Source: Rhodocollybia butyracea (lineage: Eukaryota > Basidiomycota > Agaricomycetes > Agaricales > Omphalotaceae). Taken from it: a stretch of DNA of 64,000 nt. Below are positions 23,290 to 34,900 of this stretch, in pieces. Location: the NCBI GenBank assembly GCA_015501585.1, contig JADNRY010000004.1, positions 806,001 through 870,000 on the forward strand, read 5' to 3'. The position numbers and the translations under genes are program-made. The stretch's first letter is position 1. Each line of letters opens with the position of its first letter. The notes below the pieces were generated by a model. It was given only the letters and a program-made list of their open reading frames with translations, ran no database searches and was not told the origin of the DNA.

Positions 23290-25020
23290 TAACGTAAATC
23301 GAAAAAGCAAGAAGCTCGCTTACAGCCCTTCCTTCGGTTCTCGGTCTAACCATCGGCAGATTCCTCTTCTCGCCATCCAACACGAAAACGGCCTTGCCCT
23401 CACGATATGGTCCAAATCCGCTTCCTGACCGGCATCCTGCCGGAGGCTCCTCCAAATCCAAACCGAATCCGAAGAGATTTCCTTGTTGGAAATCCCTGTA
23501 TCTGCCATCGCGCCTTCGAAGCCAACTAGTGTCTTTACATCTACTTGCGCATCTGTATTCGAGAGCTGAAGCGGTGAAGCAGGTGTATCCGTCAAAGACC
23601 ATTGCGACTGTGAAGGAGGGCATGAGAGTCGAAGTCGGCGCTGGTTCGGAAGATGACATGGAGGTCGAAATTGGAGACACCGATAGTATCGTCTTTACAC
23701 AGGAACTTTCCGGCTGTGCAAAGTCCACCTCGATAGTGCTAGTGATGCCTGAGAGCCACAGAAACTGGCCGTCAGTTCTGGAAACGGAGACGGAGTTTTC
23801 GAGGGCTTGGAGGAGGGCGCAAGTCGGTATCTGTTTGACGAGTTTTACGAGTCACGACAAAGGGGTTGCCGAAGGAGAGAATGTCTGCAGATCTCTAATA
23901 CGTTGGAATATGTACTAAACTAAGCAGCAGTGCACTCACCGGCACCCACGACATCTTGTATAGTCAATACATCCGGCCGCGGCGGAATCACCCTATCGCA
24001 TCGGATACTCTAGAGCCAGAACTAACGAACGTGAAATTGGTGTTGTAGTATGCCCTAGAACCGCCAGTAAATTGCCTAGATTCGTTTCCCTCGCGCGGAT
24101 GACGGCGCCTCGGCAAGGGATACAGTGTGTAGATGGCAGCGATGTGGTTTTGAAGGGATGGGAGTAGCCTGGGGATTTCGGGATCCTCGGGATGTTATCG
24201 GGATGTCGTGAATGAAGCCGAGTCTCATTCGTGTTGTGCGCGCGCGTGAATATTGAATACTGGCTATAGAATCCTATCGGGACCCCAGAACCCGATTTGA
24301 CGAGCCTGATGGGTCCAATGTTGATATATGATAAAAGAGATCTTGTCGGCGTTCACGACGATGTGATCATGGCCACGATGAGGTCGACACGTATGGGCAC
24401 TGCTCAGAAATTCGAGTCGCAAATGGGTGACAGCTACAACGAGATCGATCGACGTGTCCTGTTTCGTTGAGAAAGACGGATTTCTGGATGATGTTGGCAC
24501 GAGGTTGCATGGTGCCGTGTGGAAGATAAATCGAGGTCTTGATAGAGTTGTCGAAATTATTTGGAATTACTAGCGTTGCATACCAATATGGTTCCCGTAG
24601 CAAGAGATATCTTCGAAATAGTTCTTCTTTACGTCTAATACTTAGTTAACTAGTTTCTTGTCACTGCAAAAAAATTTACAATGCTCACCTTTATAATATG
24701 AAGGATATCACTTTCCAACAAAGGTCCAAATGCATCTCATGATTATAACTGTTCTCTCATTTCCTTCTCTTTCAACTTGTGCGCGGATCCAGAGAAAATC
24801 GTTGATTGCCTGACATGGTACTAGAAAGAGTTAGAAATTGCTATAAAAGGAAATAAATTCCTACGACACAGTTTCGGTCATTCCTTGGTTGCCCGGCATT
24901 CAGAATTCTTCTACTCTCTGATACTCTGATCATGACCTGCTGCTGGTACTGGTGAATATTGAATAATGAACGTATGAAACTCTGAGATCCTGCCAATAAA
25001 TCTCCCTTCCAAAGTTTCTT
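23290..25020 (-). pseudogene. 5'-nucleotidase-like metallophosphatase, decayed copy
   Basis: Family pieces remain in order: HVDLVVAVTHLRLE and a shifted RGHDHIVV near 24340-24450, the SGDAF-coding region (now damaged) near 24720-24760, and the C-terminal SVSPISTSM / GYTCF / PMVRPRTEGRAV part at 23728-23310. At least three frameshifts separate them and the ETNLGN region (24060-24110) has lost bases. It is more decayed than the 17-19 kb copy. It faces the small disordered-protein copy B across about 400 bases. Confidence 0.8.
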
Positions 25021-25433
25021 CCTCACTCCTCCCACCGATCAAGCCATACTCTTATCCTTGCTCTTATCAGCAATAACTATTCTACCTTGACCCGTACGTC
25101 CGGTTGGCGGTGCACAATCATGGCCTTGTGCCCTGCCTGCCACTCTCAGCTCATACGCATCTTACTTTTAGATTACCGACGCTGTCCAGAAAAAACGCAG
25201 CTACATCTTCGTTCAATGTTCAGCAATGAACAGCCGGAAGGAATAGATTGATAACTCCCCCCGCGACCGCGCTGGAGACGGATGAAATCAAATGCTGGTG
25301 CAGTCGTATCAGTATGCGAGGGATAAACAAGCCGGGTTTGACGGGGCTTCAAGTTATTCGCCCATAGCTAAAGTACTAACTCGCATTCCTTGAAATCTGT
25401 TCAAATCTTCGAGTAGAACACTCATGAGCTACC
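25021..25433. other. Spacer between divergent relics
   Basis: This lies between the 5' end of the metallophosphatase relic (minus) and the start of the small-protein relic (plus), a position where a shared divergent promoter would be expected. No clear motif was recognised. Confidence 0.35.
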
Positions 25434-26225
25434 ATGAGACCGCTTCGAATCGCCAATGCTCTTCCATTGACCAAATGTTTACGAGCACATTACGCTCTCA
25501 CCAAACTCGATGGGACTTCTGATTACGACATTGCTTGCGCCAAAGGCGTCGCAGTCCACAACAAGTATCGCCATAAATATGATAGCCTTGCTCAAGAACA
25601 CTGATCTCTTGCCTCAGGTTAGGTTTGGGGAACTTCTTTACTCAAGCACTCAGACTTGACAAGATAAACAAGGAGTCGTGCTCATGTCAAGTTTGTATGT
25701 AACGCTGGAAAATCACACTCGTTGCATCCCTTCCTCCAAGCGTACGGGACCGTCTTGCCAAGCGTCGAGCTCCCGAGGCTTTAACAGAACAATGGAGATG
25801 AACGTTGGGCTGGTAAGTACTCATCTTTTACTACCTGTCGGAAACACAACACCTGCGTAAAGACCACGCTTCAACTACAGGTACTGGTGCTCCTGGTATG
25901 ACTAGCCCTTCCATAGTCGGCACCAGCGTCCCAGCCACCGACTCTAACTATCCCCTCTGGGCGGACGAACGCGCGAACAAGATCTCACCGACCCGCCCGT
26001 GTCTGATTTAAATGAGATTCGCTTGTTGTCGTTGATCGAATCGTGTCATTACTGAGATTTGTGAGCTTTAATTCTTCATTCCAGTACAATGCTAATCCCG
26101 GTATCGACTCTCAATCCGGCATGCCACAACATGGGCATGGAGGTATGGCCAGGGTATGCCTAGCAATCAAGGCACCTCTTCCATGAACGTAAACGCTCCC
26201 GGTGAGCAGCAGGCGCACTCTTGAG
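25434..26225 (+). pseudogene. Small disordered protein gene, copy B
   Basis: ATG at 25434 opens a frame reading MRPLRIANALPLTK, then YALTKLDGTSDYDIA and VHNKYRHKYDSLAQEH, then a TGA. Downstream exons match copy A: TSPSIVGTSVPATDSN near 25900-25950, an intron with acceptor TTCCAG near 26085, then YNANPGIDSQSGMPQHG. One base is lost relative to copy A near 26150, so the final GQGMPSNQGTSSMNV tail is in another frame. The product would be polar and disordered, function unknown. I call it a pseudogene because of the stop and the frameshift. Confidence 0.5.
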
Positions 26226-26890
26226 GGTATGCAAGTTCAACTTGCATCTCTCCTTCGACTTCTTAGTACTGCTGTTGCATTAGGCTTCATTTCCTCATTA
26301 ATGTTTGGTTGGTTGATTCATCAGGGAAGCTAACGCTCTCGAGAGGCAAAGTTCCACAGCCCGACCTTCCCTGAAGACTATTAGAAAACCTCCCGCTGAT
26401 TATGAGAAAAGGGATAGTGGCAAAAGATATAAATGATTATGAGCCACTTTTCAATTGTGCATAGTAACTGCATTGGCGCATAGGTAGTCCCTGGAAAAAG
26501 TAGGAGTAATAAACTTACTCACCTCAAAGAGAGCAATCGGAACGTAAGAGCTACTATAACGAATTCTCGGCAGGTGTGTAGGAAGGCAAGGCAGATATCC
26601 AATAGTCGAAATCCGTCATTAGTAAACTCCTCCAGGCATTCCACCTGCAGGGAAGCCCCTCTGGAAACCCAGCTCGTTAGTCCACTGACTCGATGAAACC
26701 ATTTCCGCGGTTTACACATTGACGAATATATTTTGTGGCTGACTTGGACACGAACATACTAGGAATCCAAAATTTTGAGAAAAGTATTAACAAGTAGAAG
26801 AAAGGGAGAGCGAGAAAGTACTTGGAAATATATAAGTACAAAGGGGAAGGTGCATTTGAGAGGAAACGATGTAACAAGGTCTGAATACTG
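26226..26890. other. 3' flank of F-box gene, no gene
   Basis: 26600-26740 (CTCCAGGCATTCCACCTGCAG and on) resembles the foreign segment inside the F-box relic at 15770-15900. The remainder is AT-rich with no gene. 26640-26900 likely holds the 3' untranslated end of the F-box gene. Confidence 0.4.
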
Positions 26891-28546
26891 TTAATGCGCT
26901 GTACCTTCAAGCTCTACCTGCAACCCAGCTTTACGCAGTAGTATCAATGGTTTGTAGACTTCTTCATTCAGTTCTCGACCCATGACCGTCAACTTCACTG
27001 ACTTCAAGCAGTCTATACCAGTCATCGCCACTACACTCAGCTCTGGGGACCAACGCGAGCAAATAACATCAATGAACACCTGGTCCACGTTGAACCAGTC
27101 AGCAAGCACACGGAGAGAAAGGTGCTCCAGTTTTGGAACAAGTGGGTTTGCGAAACCATGATAGTCTATGTCTTCAATGTCTCTGTAGGCATGCAAACGA
27201 GCGATAAACGACATGGTAATAAGTTGGTGGTGAGATGCAGGTCCCTTGGGGCCCTCATGAAAATTGAAACGACGCAGTTCTGGCGTGTTCCCAAGCAATG
27301 CGGCCAGGTCCTCGTTACTGATAATTACGTTCCCGATTTCCAGAGTTGTCAAAGAACAGCCGGATCGCAACAGGAAGGAAATAACTTTAGCCTGCGGCCA
27401 GAGTGTTTCGCTGTAAAGCTCTTCGTAGTTGATCGACATTTCCTGCAGAGCCGGGAAACATGCAGCGTCCATGAGTACGCTTAATGTTTCAGGGATATAA
27501 TGAATTTCCATAAACGAGACTGAGAGTGAACAGATTGTTTCTGAGAACTGTGGTGGTATTTCGAATGAATCGTCCTCGTAATATGAAAACACGTAAGAAA
27601 GTGTCTCCAGACTAGGACAAAAGGCTAAAGCTTCAAAAAGCTCATAGTCAGGGTCGACGAATGATAGTTCTAGAGTTTTGATCTGGCCCCATGGGAACAT
27701 CACATTCCTTTCCACAGCCGGCAAGGTGGAGAGTGTAAGCTGGGTGAGCTGAGGTGCAGCGCGAAATATATCAAATTTGGTAAGCCCTTCGTGCTTAACG
27801 CAGAATTGCAGTGATTTTAGCGAGGGAAAAGCACAGTTTTTCAAAGCGGCGAAGCTCGGAAACATTTCCAAGTTAGTGAAGTCGAGGGAAAGATTGAGAT
27901 ATCTCCATCTCGCAGACTGAGCGAACAAACTACGCATGAACTCGGGCTCAGGGGCTGGAGCATCATCGTTGCTGCCCATGACTGCCCGAAAGCTAATCTC
28001 TAAAGATTCAGTTCCTCCCGCATGGTCAAGACACCATTTCAACGGCGCCGCAAGGCTTGCGAGATTGTCCTGGTTTTCTCTAGTGTTGTCGGACAGAAGA
28101 GCAGTAAGCCGGAGTTTTTGCCAAAGAGCTGGACAGGACAGGGCTATATTACGCCAGCGACTACACACAGCCATGAGAGTATAGCCGGGAAGACTGACGT
28201 GGTTGCTATCGGCCATGATATTTTGCATGTCTGGGTCGCATGAAAACAGAGTGAAGATAAGATGGAGAATCTCGGAAGGTAAGCGCCTGATTGGAGCAAG
28301 TAAAGACTTATACTTTACTTGCTGAATCTCCAGTCGCTTGAGCTTGTTGGTCAGCGATATGAGCTCCCAACTAATTCGATGTGTATCAACGTCCAAGCCA
28401 TCAATTATGTCTCGAATTTCTGAGATGTCGGATGGAGTTAGAGAATTCTGAGCGCGTAGCAAGTTCTGGAGGGAGGAGGAGGAGACATCAGGGGAAGAGT
28501 TCGAAGGAGCATCCGGGACACTGGCATTACACTTTTCGCAGAGCAT
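26891..28546 (-). CDS. F-box protein with leucine-rich C-terminal region
   Basis: A single uninterrupted exon of 551 codons starts at ATG 28546. Residues 1-20 contain CEKC. Residues 45-85 form a coiled coil (IIDGLDVDTHRI, LTNKLKRLEIQQ). Residues about 87-140 are the F-box (IRRLPSEILHLIFTLF ... YTLMAVCSRWRNIALSCPALW). The rest has repeated L-rich segments (FPSLKSLQF, LTQLTLSTLPAVE, IKTLELSF, LETLSY, LTTLEIGN, LEHLSLRV) like a worn leucine-rich repeat. Length and layout fit the large F-box family of Agaricales. The F-box binds Skp1 in an SCF ubiquitin ligase and the C-terminus would choose the substrate. It is the only open copy of three in the window, which suggests it is under constraint or is the youngest. 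Confidence 0.92.
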   Translation of the reverse strand: MLCEKCNASVPDAPSNSSPDVSSSSLQNLLRAQNSLTPSDISEIRDIIDGLDVDTHRISWELISLTNKLKRLEIQQVKYKSLLAPIRRLPSEILHLIFTLFSCDPDMQNIMADSNHVSLPGYTLMAVCSRWRNIALSCPALWQKLRLTALLSDNTRENQDNLASLAAPLKWCLDHAGGTESLEISFRAVMGSNDDAPAPEPEFMRSLFAQSARWRYLNLSLDFTNLEMFPSFAALKNCAFPSLKSLQFCVKHEGLTKFDIFRAAPQLTQLTLSTLPAVERNVMFPWGQIKTLELSFVDPDYELFEALAFCPSLETLSYVFSYYEDDSFEIPPQFSETICSLSVSFMEIHYIPETLSVLMDAACFPALQEMSINYEELYSETLWPQAKVISFLLRSGCSLTTLEIGNVIISNEDLAALLGNTPELRRFNFHEGPKGPASHHQLITMSFIARLHAYRDIEDIDYHGFANPLVPKLEHLSLRVLADWFNVDQVFIDVICSRWSPELSVVAMTGIDCLKSVKLTVMGRELNEEVYKPLILLRKAGLQVELEGTAH

Positions 28547-29099
28547 TTTCGCTTTATTTGCGTGTCAGATAGGCCTAGTCCTGTCAATGTGTTAGTGGAG
28601 AGATAAACAAGTCACGATGAGGCCAGAGTTGACACAAAATATAGAGAATAGTACAAGAACAGTAGTGAATCGTTAACCAAGTTTTACCTGCAAGCAGCAA
28701 TATTTAACGAGTCCTGCGTATAAGTAGTCCCACTAGTCACTTCTAGTCACTTCTCGATGCGCTCGATTCTTGATTCCAACCAAAGTCCGAGCTTGAAGCT
28801 TGAATGTTCACTTGCTATTAGCACTACTCGAGATCCTTTTGGGTTTTCGGAAGAAAATGTTCCCTTGCCGAGATCGAGTTTGCCGGAGACAAAAGTGCAC
28901 AAGCGCTTATTATATATAGATATCAGTGAAGACACATGCAGCAGACATGACTCTTTCCTGTATCTATATAGAGACCTCTCACCGCTTATCTCCGGCCCAT
29001 AAAAGTCCTCCAAATACACTTGCCCTCCGTTCACAACTCTCCTGAGGTTTTCATTCCAGTACGATGCCAATCCGAAAGATGAGCGCACATCAACCAAAC
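28547..29099. other. Upstream region of F-box gene, shared with 16.5 kb
   Basis: 28550-28930 matches 16420-16770, so the duplicated block carries the F-box promoter region. No gene is seen. T/C-rich patches at 28690-28720 precede nothing recognisable. Confidence 0.5.
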
Positions 29100-29330
29100 T
29101 TCAACTACAGGTGCTCCTTGTATGACTGGATCTTCCATGGCCAGGAACGGTGTCACAACTGCCGACTCCAACTATGCACCCACGCGTGGACAAAATGAAC
29201 AAGATTCTGCTAACCAATCCCGTTGAAGCCGTTTCATTCAAGCTGAGGTTTTTCATTCCAGTACGACGCTAATCCAGATTCCTGGAATGGACACTCAAGC
29301 CGGCAGCAGCATGCCATGTGGAATGTGCAG
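29100..29330 (+). pseudogene. Small disordered protein gene, truncated copy C
   Basis: The short match to copies A and B covers SSMARNGVTTADSN at 29120-29165, the intron acceptor TTCCAG near 29255, and a start of the last exon (YDANPDSWNGHSSR-like). The 5' exon and the end are missing, so it is a fragment. Confidence 0.5.
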
Positions 29331-30199
29331 CGAAGATGGTCAAAATAGCCATTGGCTCAGCCGCGGTTGGTAGTAGTAATGCTTTGAAAGCCAACCATGT
29401 GCAGAAGGTGATTAGAGTAGTACATATTGATGTCATACTTCTTCAATTTCCTCATTAATGTTTTCGGGCTGAAAACTAATACTTTCAAGACAAAGTACCA
29501 AGTTAGCTCAGGCTGAGCGCTGAACGGTTGGAGAAGGAAGCTACGATGCATTGTGAGTGCGCAATTGCTAATGATGAGCTCATTTTATGCATCTATTACT
29601 ACTGTTCTCGGTGGAACTGGCGGTTGAGGTGGTATTTAAACTAGCACCAATATATTACACAACTTCGAACTGCCCACTGTATTAGATGTATAGTAAGTAT
29701 TCTGATATAACCTGTTGCACAACGTTCACTCCGTTCTCCTGAAAAACAGAATCTTGAGTAGGAAGCTGTTCTCCAGCATCGCTGCGCTCTGGATAGACTT
29801 TAAGAAATAGCCAAGGCGCGGGATACTCCTAGTGAACAGGGATCTCACTATGCCGTCTCGCACCCCGCAATATGCAGTACGAAGTTCCCTGCAACTCGCA
29901 TTATTACGCTTCCATAACTACTGAGTTTTCGCAGTTCAAAAAATCTTAACGCTTCGCATTAACAATTCTGAAAGTGGCTGTCACGAATCACACACCGTGA
30001 AGGTTAACAAGTGGTCGAAACTATACAGTATCCCGTTTCTCCTGGTTTATCGGTATAGCTCAAGCGCTCACCACCAGCGACCAATCTAGCTCAAAAGCTT
30101 GGCTTGATATTCACAGGAGGTGGTTGAACAGTTGAACAGTATATCTGTTTCCTCGACGTCTTACAATCAAAGTACAATCTCAAAGAAAAACAATTCAGA
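29331..30199. other. Intergenic; start of metallophosphatase 3' flank
   Basis: 29331-30050 shows no gene. 30055-30199 is the conserved 3' flank of the next metallophosphatase relic (ACCAATCTAGCTC, AGGAGGTGGTTGA). Confidence 0.4.
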
Positions 30200-31540
30200 T
30201 CGAATCGAAAAGGCAACTGACAATGAAACCCACAATCTGCCCTTCAATTCTCGGCCTAACCAACGACAAATCCCTCTCCTCGTCATCCAATACCAAAACC
30301 GCTGATCCGAATCTGCATTGAAGATCTCCTAAGATCCACGTATCCGTCATCGCTCCTTCGACGCCAACGAGAGTCTCCATGTCTGAGTCGCCGAAGCAGG
30401 TGTACCTGTTGAAACCGTCTGCAATGAATGTGGACATAGCAAGCGTGAATTTGGAGGAAGGCTCCGAGGGAGAGAGAGGAGAGGAAGTTAAAGCCAGGGT
30501 CAAAGTCGATGATGACTCGGACAGGCTTAGAATCTCGCCAACGGTAACGCTCCTTACCCGGGACCCTTCCTTACACATAAAGTCGACCTCGATGGCAATA
30601 CCTGAGGGCTGCAGAAACCTGCCGTCGGTTCTAGAATCGGAGACGGAGTTTTTCGAGTGCTTGGAGGGTGGTGACCTATTTTACGACGAAGGGGTTGCCG
30701 AAGGGGAGGATATCTGCGCATCAATCGTTAGTAAGTTGGAATATGACCTATAGTAAGCAGTTTCGTTCGTGTACTCACCCAGGACATCACACATCGTCAA
30801 CACACCCAGAGGAATGACCCTATCGCATCGAATAGAGCCAGAGTAAACAAACGCGATATTCCGCTGTAGTACGCCCTGACGGTATTCGTCAGCAAGTTTC
30901 CTAGAATTCGTTTCGCTTGTGCGGATGACAGCACCTCGGTACCGCTGTGTAGAACAGTGGTTTGCTGGAGATAGCAGCGATGTGGTTTTGGAGGGATGTG
31001 AGTAGCCGGGTTCCTCGGGATGCCGGTGGACGCTGCGGTGTGCGCGTGCGTGAATACTGCCCTAAATTTGGTTTCCCATCTAGCTACCGGGACCCTCAGA
31101 ACATAATACGACCGAAAATCAGTCCCGGATTTGACGAGCCCTATGCGCTGGTAGCATCGTCGTTAATATAAAAGCGATCTTGTCGCCGTGAACGACGATG
31201 TCGTGATGGTCGCCGAGGATGAGGTCGACATGTGGATATTGCTCAGATACAAGTAAACTGAGAAATGCACGCGTTTATGATAGCAGTAGATCGACTCGAG
31301 TCACGTTCTCAGCCAAACGGCCCAAACCAAAGATCAAACCAATATACTCTTCTGCTGCAGCCAACAGTTTTCCGGAAGGGTGAGACACGTTCGGGAAAAT
31401 TGCAGGTTGCTGAGAGTTCAGTTGATGTTAAATTAAAGTCTTGATAGATCTACATTTTATTCAAGATTAAGTGCTATGGTTTTCATACCAAACGATATCA
31501 ATCTTCTTGAACGTCAACGTCAACGTTCGACGTTCGACGT
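30200..31540 (-). pseudogene. 5'-nucleotidase-like metallophosphatase, decayed copy
   Basis: The C-terminal exon survives in pieces (30578-30195: SRVRSVTVGEI, NRYTCFGDSDMETLVG, LSLVRPRIEGQIV). The ETNLG-type region near 30880-30920 is shortened. The metal motif region near 31175-31240 still reads the antisense of GDHHDIVVHGD. Deletions have removed about a quarter of the gene and the 5' motifs beyond 31450 are lost. Confidence 0.75.
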
Positions 31541-31984
31541 AACGTTCAGTATTCTTAGTATTATATATATAATACTAGAAAGCAGTAAATTTTTACCACA
31601 AGTTCTGAATCAGCATATTCGATCCTGATTCAATCATCTCATGAGCTTGAGCTCTAACAAAACGTTCCTAAACTTTCTTGCGTACCTCTGAAGGGATTGG
31701 ACCTGGGACCAGGAAGTAGCGAGCGCAGTGTCTCGTGTTACTGAGTTAGCGATGAGAAAGTTGGATGACGATTGAATTGATGAGACGGCCGGAATGATTG
31801 AGCAGTTAATCTCTTTGTCTTCCTAACAGTGGGCTTGATGGTTAAAGGACACGAAAAATGCGGACGCGAAAAATGCAGACTTCATGTCCGCCGATCAAGT
31901 AAGGCGTTGACAGCCCGCTCGGAGCGTGGCCTCACTTAAGAGCCTGAGCATCCGATCGAAACACTCTTGCAACCTACCACCACC
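31541..31984. promoter_or_regulatory. Upstream region of the membrane/HEAT gene
   Basis: This region holds no frame. The gene's ATG at 31985 sits in CACCACCATGTC, a good fungal start context. A CT-poor leader precedes it and I see no clear TATA box. CGTCAACGTCAACGTTCGACGTTCGACGT-like near-repeats occur at 31510-31545. Confidence 0.35.
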
Positions 31985-34900
31985 ATGTCAAGTCCCCTTT
32001 GTTCCATACCTGCCAACCCAGACATTGCTGGAATCGGCGTACGAACCGCGATCTATGCACAAGCTCTACTGAGCTTTATCCCAGCGTTCTGGGCAATCTG
32101 GGATAACAAAGTGGAGGAATTCGAATTGGAATCCATTGAAACGCAGTCGACTACAATCCTCATTACCGCATTTGCCATCCTTGTTTCGGCGTTTGTTCAA
32201 GCCACCACTCAGAGTATAGGGCTGACGAGCTTTTATGGGACAATCATCCTTAATCTCAGCTGGATGAACAATACCAATACATTCATCTGGTTCCTTCTTT
32301 TTGTCCACCATGAACGGGTTAAAAAACGGTCATGGTCGCAGCTCTTTCAGTCTTTGGTACGCTCTGTTCGTTTCAGCCACCAACATCGAGAGAAGACAAA
32401 TGGGGACCTGGAACCACAGAAAGAAATTTTAACTTACAGTTCTGAGGAAATAACACTGATTAAAGTCATCAGTTCTCCTGTTATTATCATTGGATCTGTT
32501 CACCTCTCATTCATGGCCGCTCTTGGAATTTGGCTTTGGAGTAATCCCCAGGAATTCTCCGGTGGTTCCAATCAAGAACTCTGCACAGCTACCTCTATTC
32601 TAGGAATTAGCGTCCCTCTTGCTTCAGTACACTTGCGTGACTGGTCTATACTCATCTATAGTATGGTTCTAGCACCTGGGTTCAACCTTGTCTTCCCAGT
32701 CCTTTTCATTGTTCCATTTCATATCATTTGTCATTATTTCAAGCCATTGGCCACTTCTCCAAATCTTCTCCCAACTGTCGCTGGATTGATTCTACTGGCT
32801 GTCATTAATGTCATCTTTATTATTGACACGGAGGTTATGCTCCATGTCAATGAGCCATTTTTGGATCCAGGAAATTCTCAGTGGACATTTGGTCAAACAC
32901 TTGCCCTATTGCTTCTTCTTGTTCCTCTTCGTGACCTGGCAGAAACAATGTCAAAGCGGCGCGAAAACAAGCGTATTGGGCAGGTTACAGATTCCCTTCG
33001 AACTGCTATCAAAAATGAGGCTCCTTCTGGGGTCCTGATAGAATTAATTGGTAAGGGAGCTGAGATTGATGCTCAACCTGAGAGTAAGTTATAATTTAAT
33101 GAAATGTATATTGATCATGATACTGAACTAATTACAACATAAAGATATTATCGAGGCCAAGTTTGGTTCAGCATTACACATTGCATCATATAGGGGGGAC
33201 TTGAAAGAGGTAAAATTATTAGTGGAGGCATACAAGGCCAATGTCAACTTGAGAGGTTAGTTGTATACATCATCTGTGGTTACATAAACTGAATTAATTA
33301 TGCATGGTGCCAAGAGTGGTTTAGAAGGTTCTTTTAAATCCAATGCATATAAAGATTCTGATTATCCAACTGAAAGTAGGTGAAAAAGGAAAAAAGACAG
33401 CTACTGTGGCTCTCTGGGAACAGAACAATTGGGATGTTGCATGGGGCTTGTTACTTTTTCTTCCAAATTGGAACCAAGGTAAGCTACTCATCATCTCTAT
33501 AAAAGTACATAATCATGAGGTATTTGGGGCTGGTAGTAGATACACCACCAAAAGCAGTCAATGAAGAACTGTATAAAAAAGCGGCGGCCCAATATCTAGA
33601 GGCCCTGGACAGTACAAAAGAAGGTGAGAGAATTGAACATCTGCAGTGTAAAGTACATAAGGTTAATATGTGGATTCTACATTATGCATCAGAACACGGA
33701 GATGAAGATCTAGTTAGAGCTGGTATGCCTGAGCTCATAGCAAACTTGAACATTGCGGAAGAAGACATGCAACAGAGAGTGTTAAAAGAGTTTATTAACC
33801 TAATAGCAACAGGTAAGCTTTTTCAGCTGCTGCAGCAATACACAGTGGTTATTCTGTATATTAACTGGTGTCCAGGAAGATTTGAGGATGAGATCTTGGC
33901 TGTTCTTCTTCAGTTTCAAAGTTTCCTGAAAAATATCAAGAGCAGTGTCTTTGACACAATATGCAATCTGTTTTATGAAATGTCAAAGAATGGTAGGAGA
34001 TTGCATTTATATTGAATACTTCCACTAATATTAATTGATCTTTCAGGAAAAATGTGGGAAGGGACCCTGGCTACTCTTCCTCAGTTGCAAAGTTACCTGG
34101 AGGATCCAAAAAGCAATGTGCGGCATGCAACAGTGGATCTACTTTATAACCTGGCTATGAATCGTAAGAGACTGTACTCAGAATCATAGTGATTCCTCTG
34201 TATATTAACTGGTGTTTAGCAAATTTTGACAATGCAATTTTGAATGCTTTTCCTCAGTTGCAAAGTCTTCTGCAAGATCCAGAGCAGGATGTTCGAGGAA
34301 ACACAGTCAATCTATTTTCTGAACTCTCAAAGAATGGTAAGATCCAGGACTTATAGGGATTACTCTATATTAACTAGTGTTTAGCAAATTTTAAGGATGG
34401 AATTTTGGCTGCTTTTCCTCAGTTGCAAAGTCTTCTGCAAGATCCAGTATGGCGTGTCAGATTATTTACATTTAATCTATTTTCGGAACTATCAAAGAAT
34501 GGTAAGATACAGTGTTTATAGGGATTACTCTGCATATTGACTCAGGGTGGTGTTTAGGAAATTTTGAGGATGCAATTTTGGCTGCTCTTCCTCAGTTCCA
34601 AAGTCTTCTGCAAGATCCAAATAAGGATGTCAGAGAACCTGCATTCCATCTATTTTCTGAACTGTCAGAGAATGGTAAGGTCCAAGATCTATAGGGATTA
34701 CTCCGCATATTGACTGGCATTTAGTAAATTTTGAGAATGCAATTTTGGCTGCTCTTCCACAGTTGCAAAGTCTTCTGCAAGATTCAGAGCAAGATGTTAG
34801 AGGAAACACAGTCAGTATATTTTCTGGACTATCAAAGAAGGGTAAGATACAGCATTTAAGGGGATTAGTCAGCTGTCTATTAACTGGTGTTTAGCAAATT

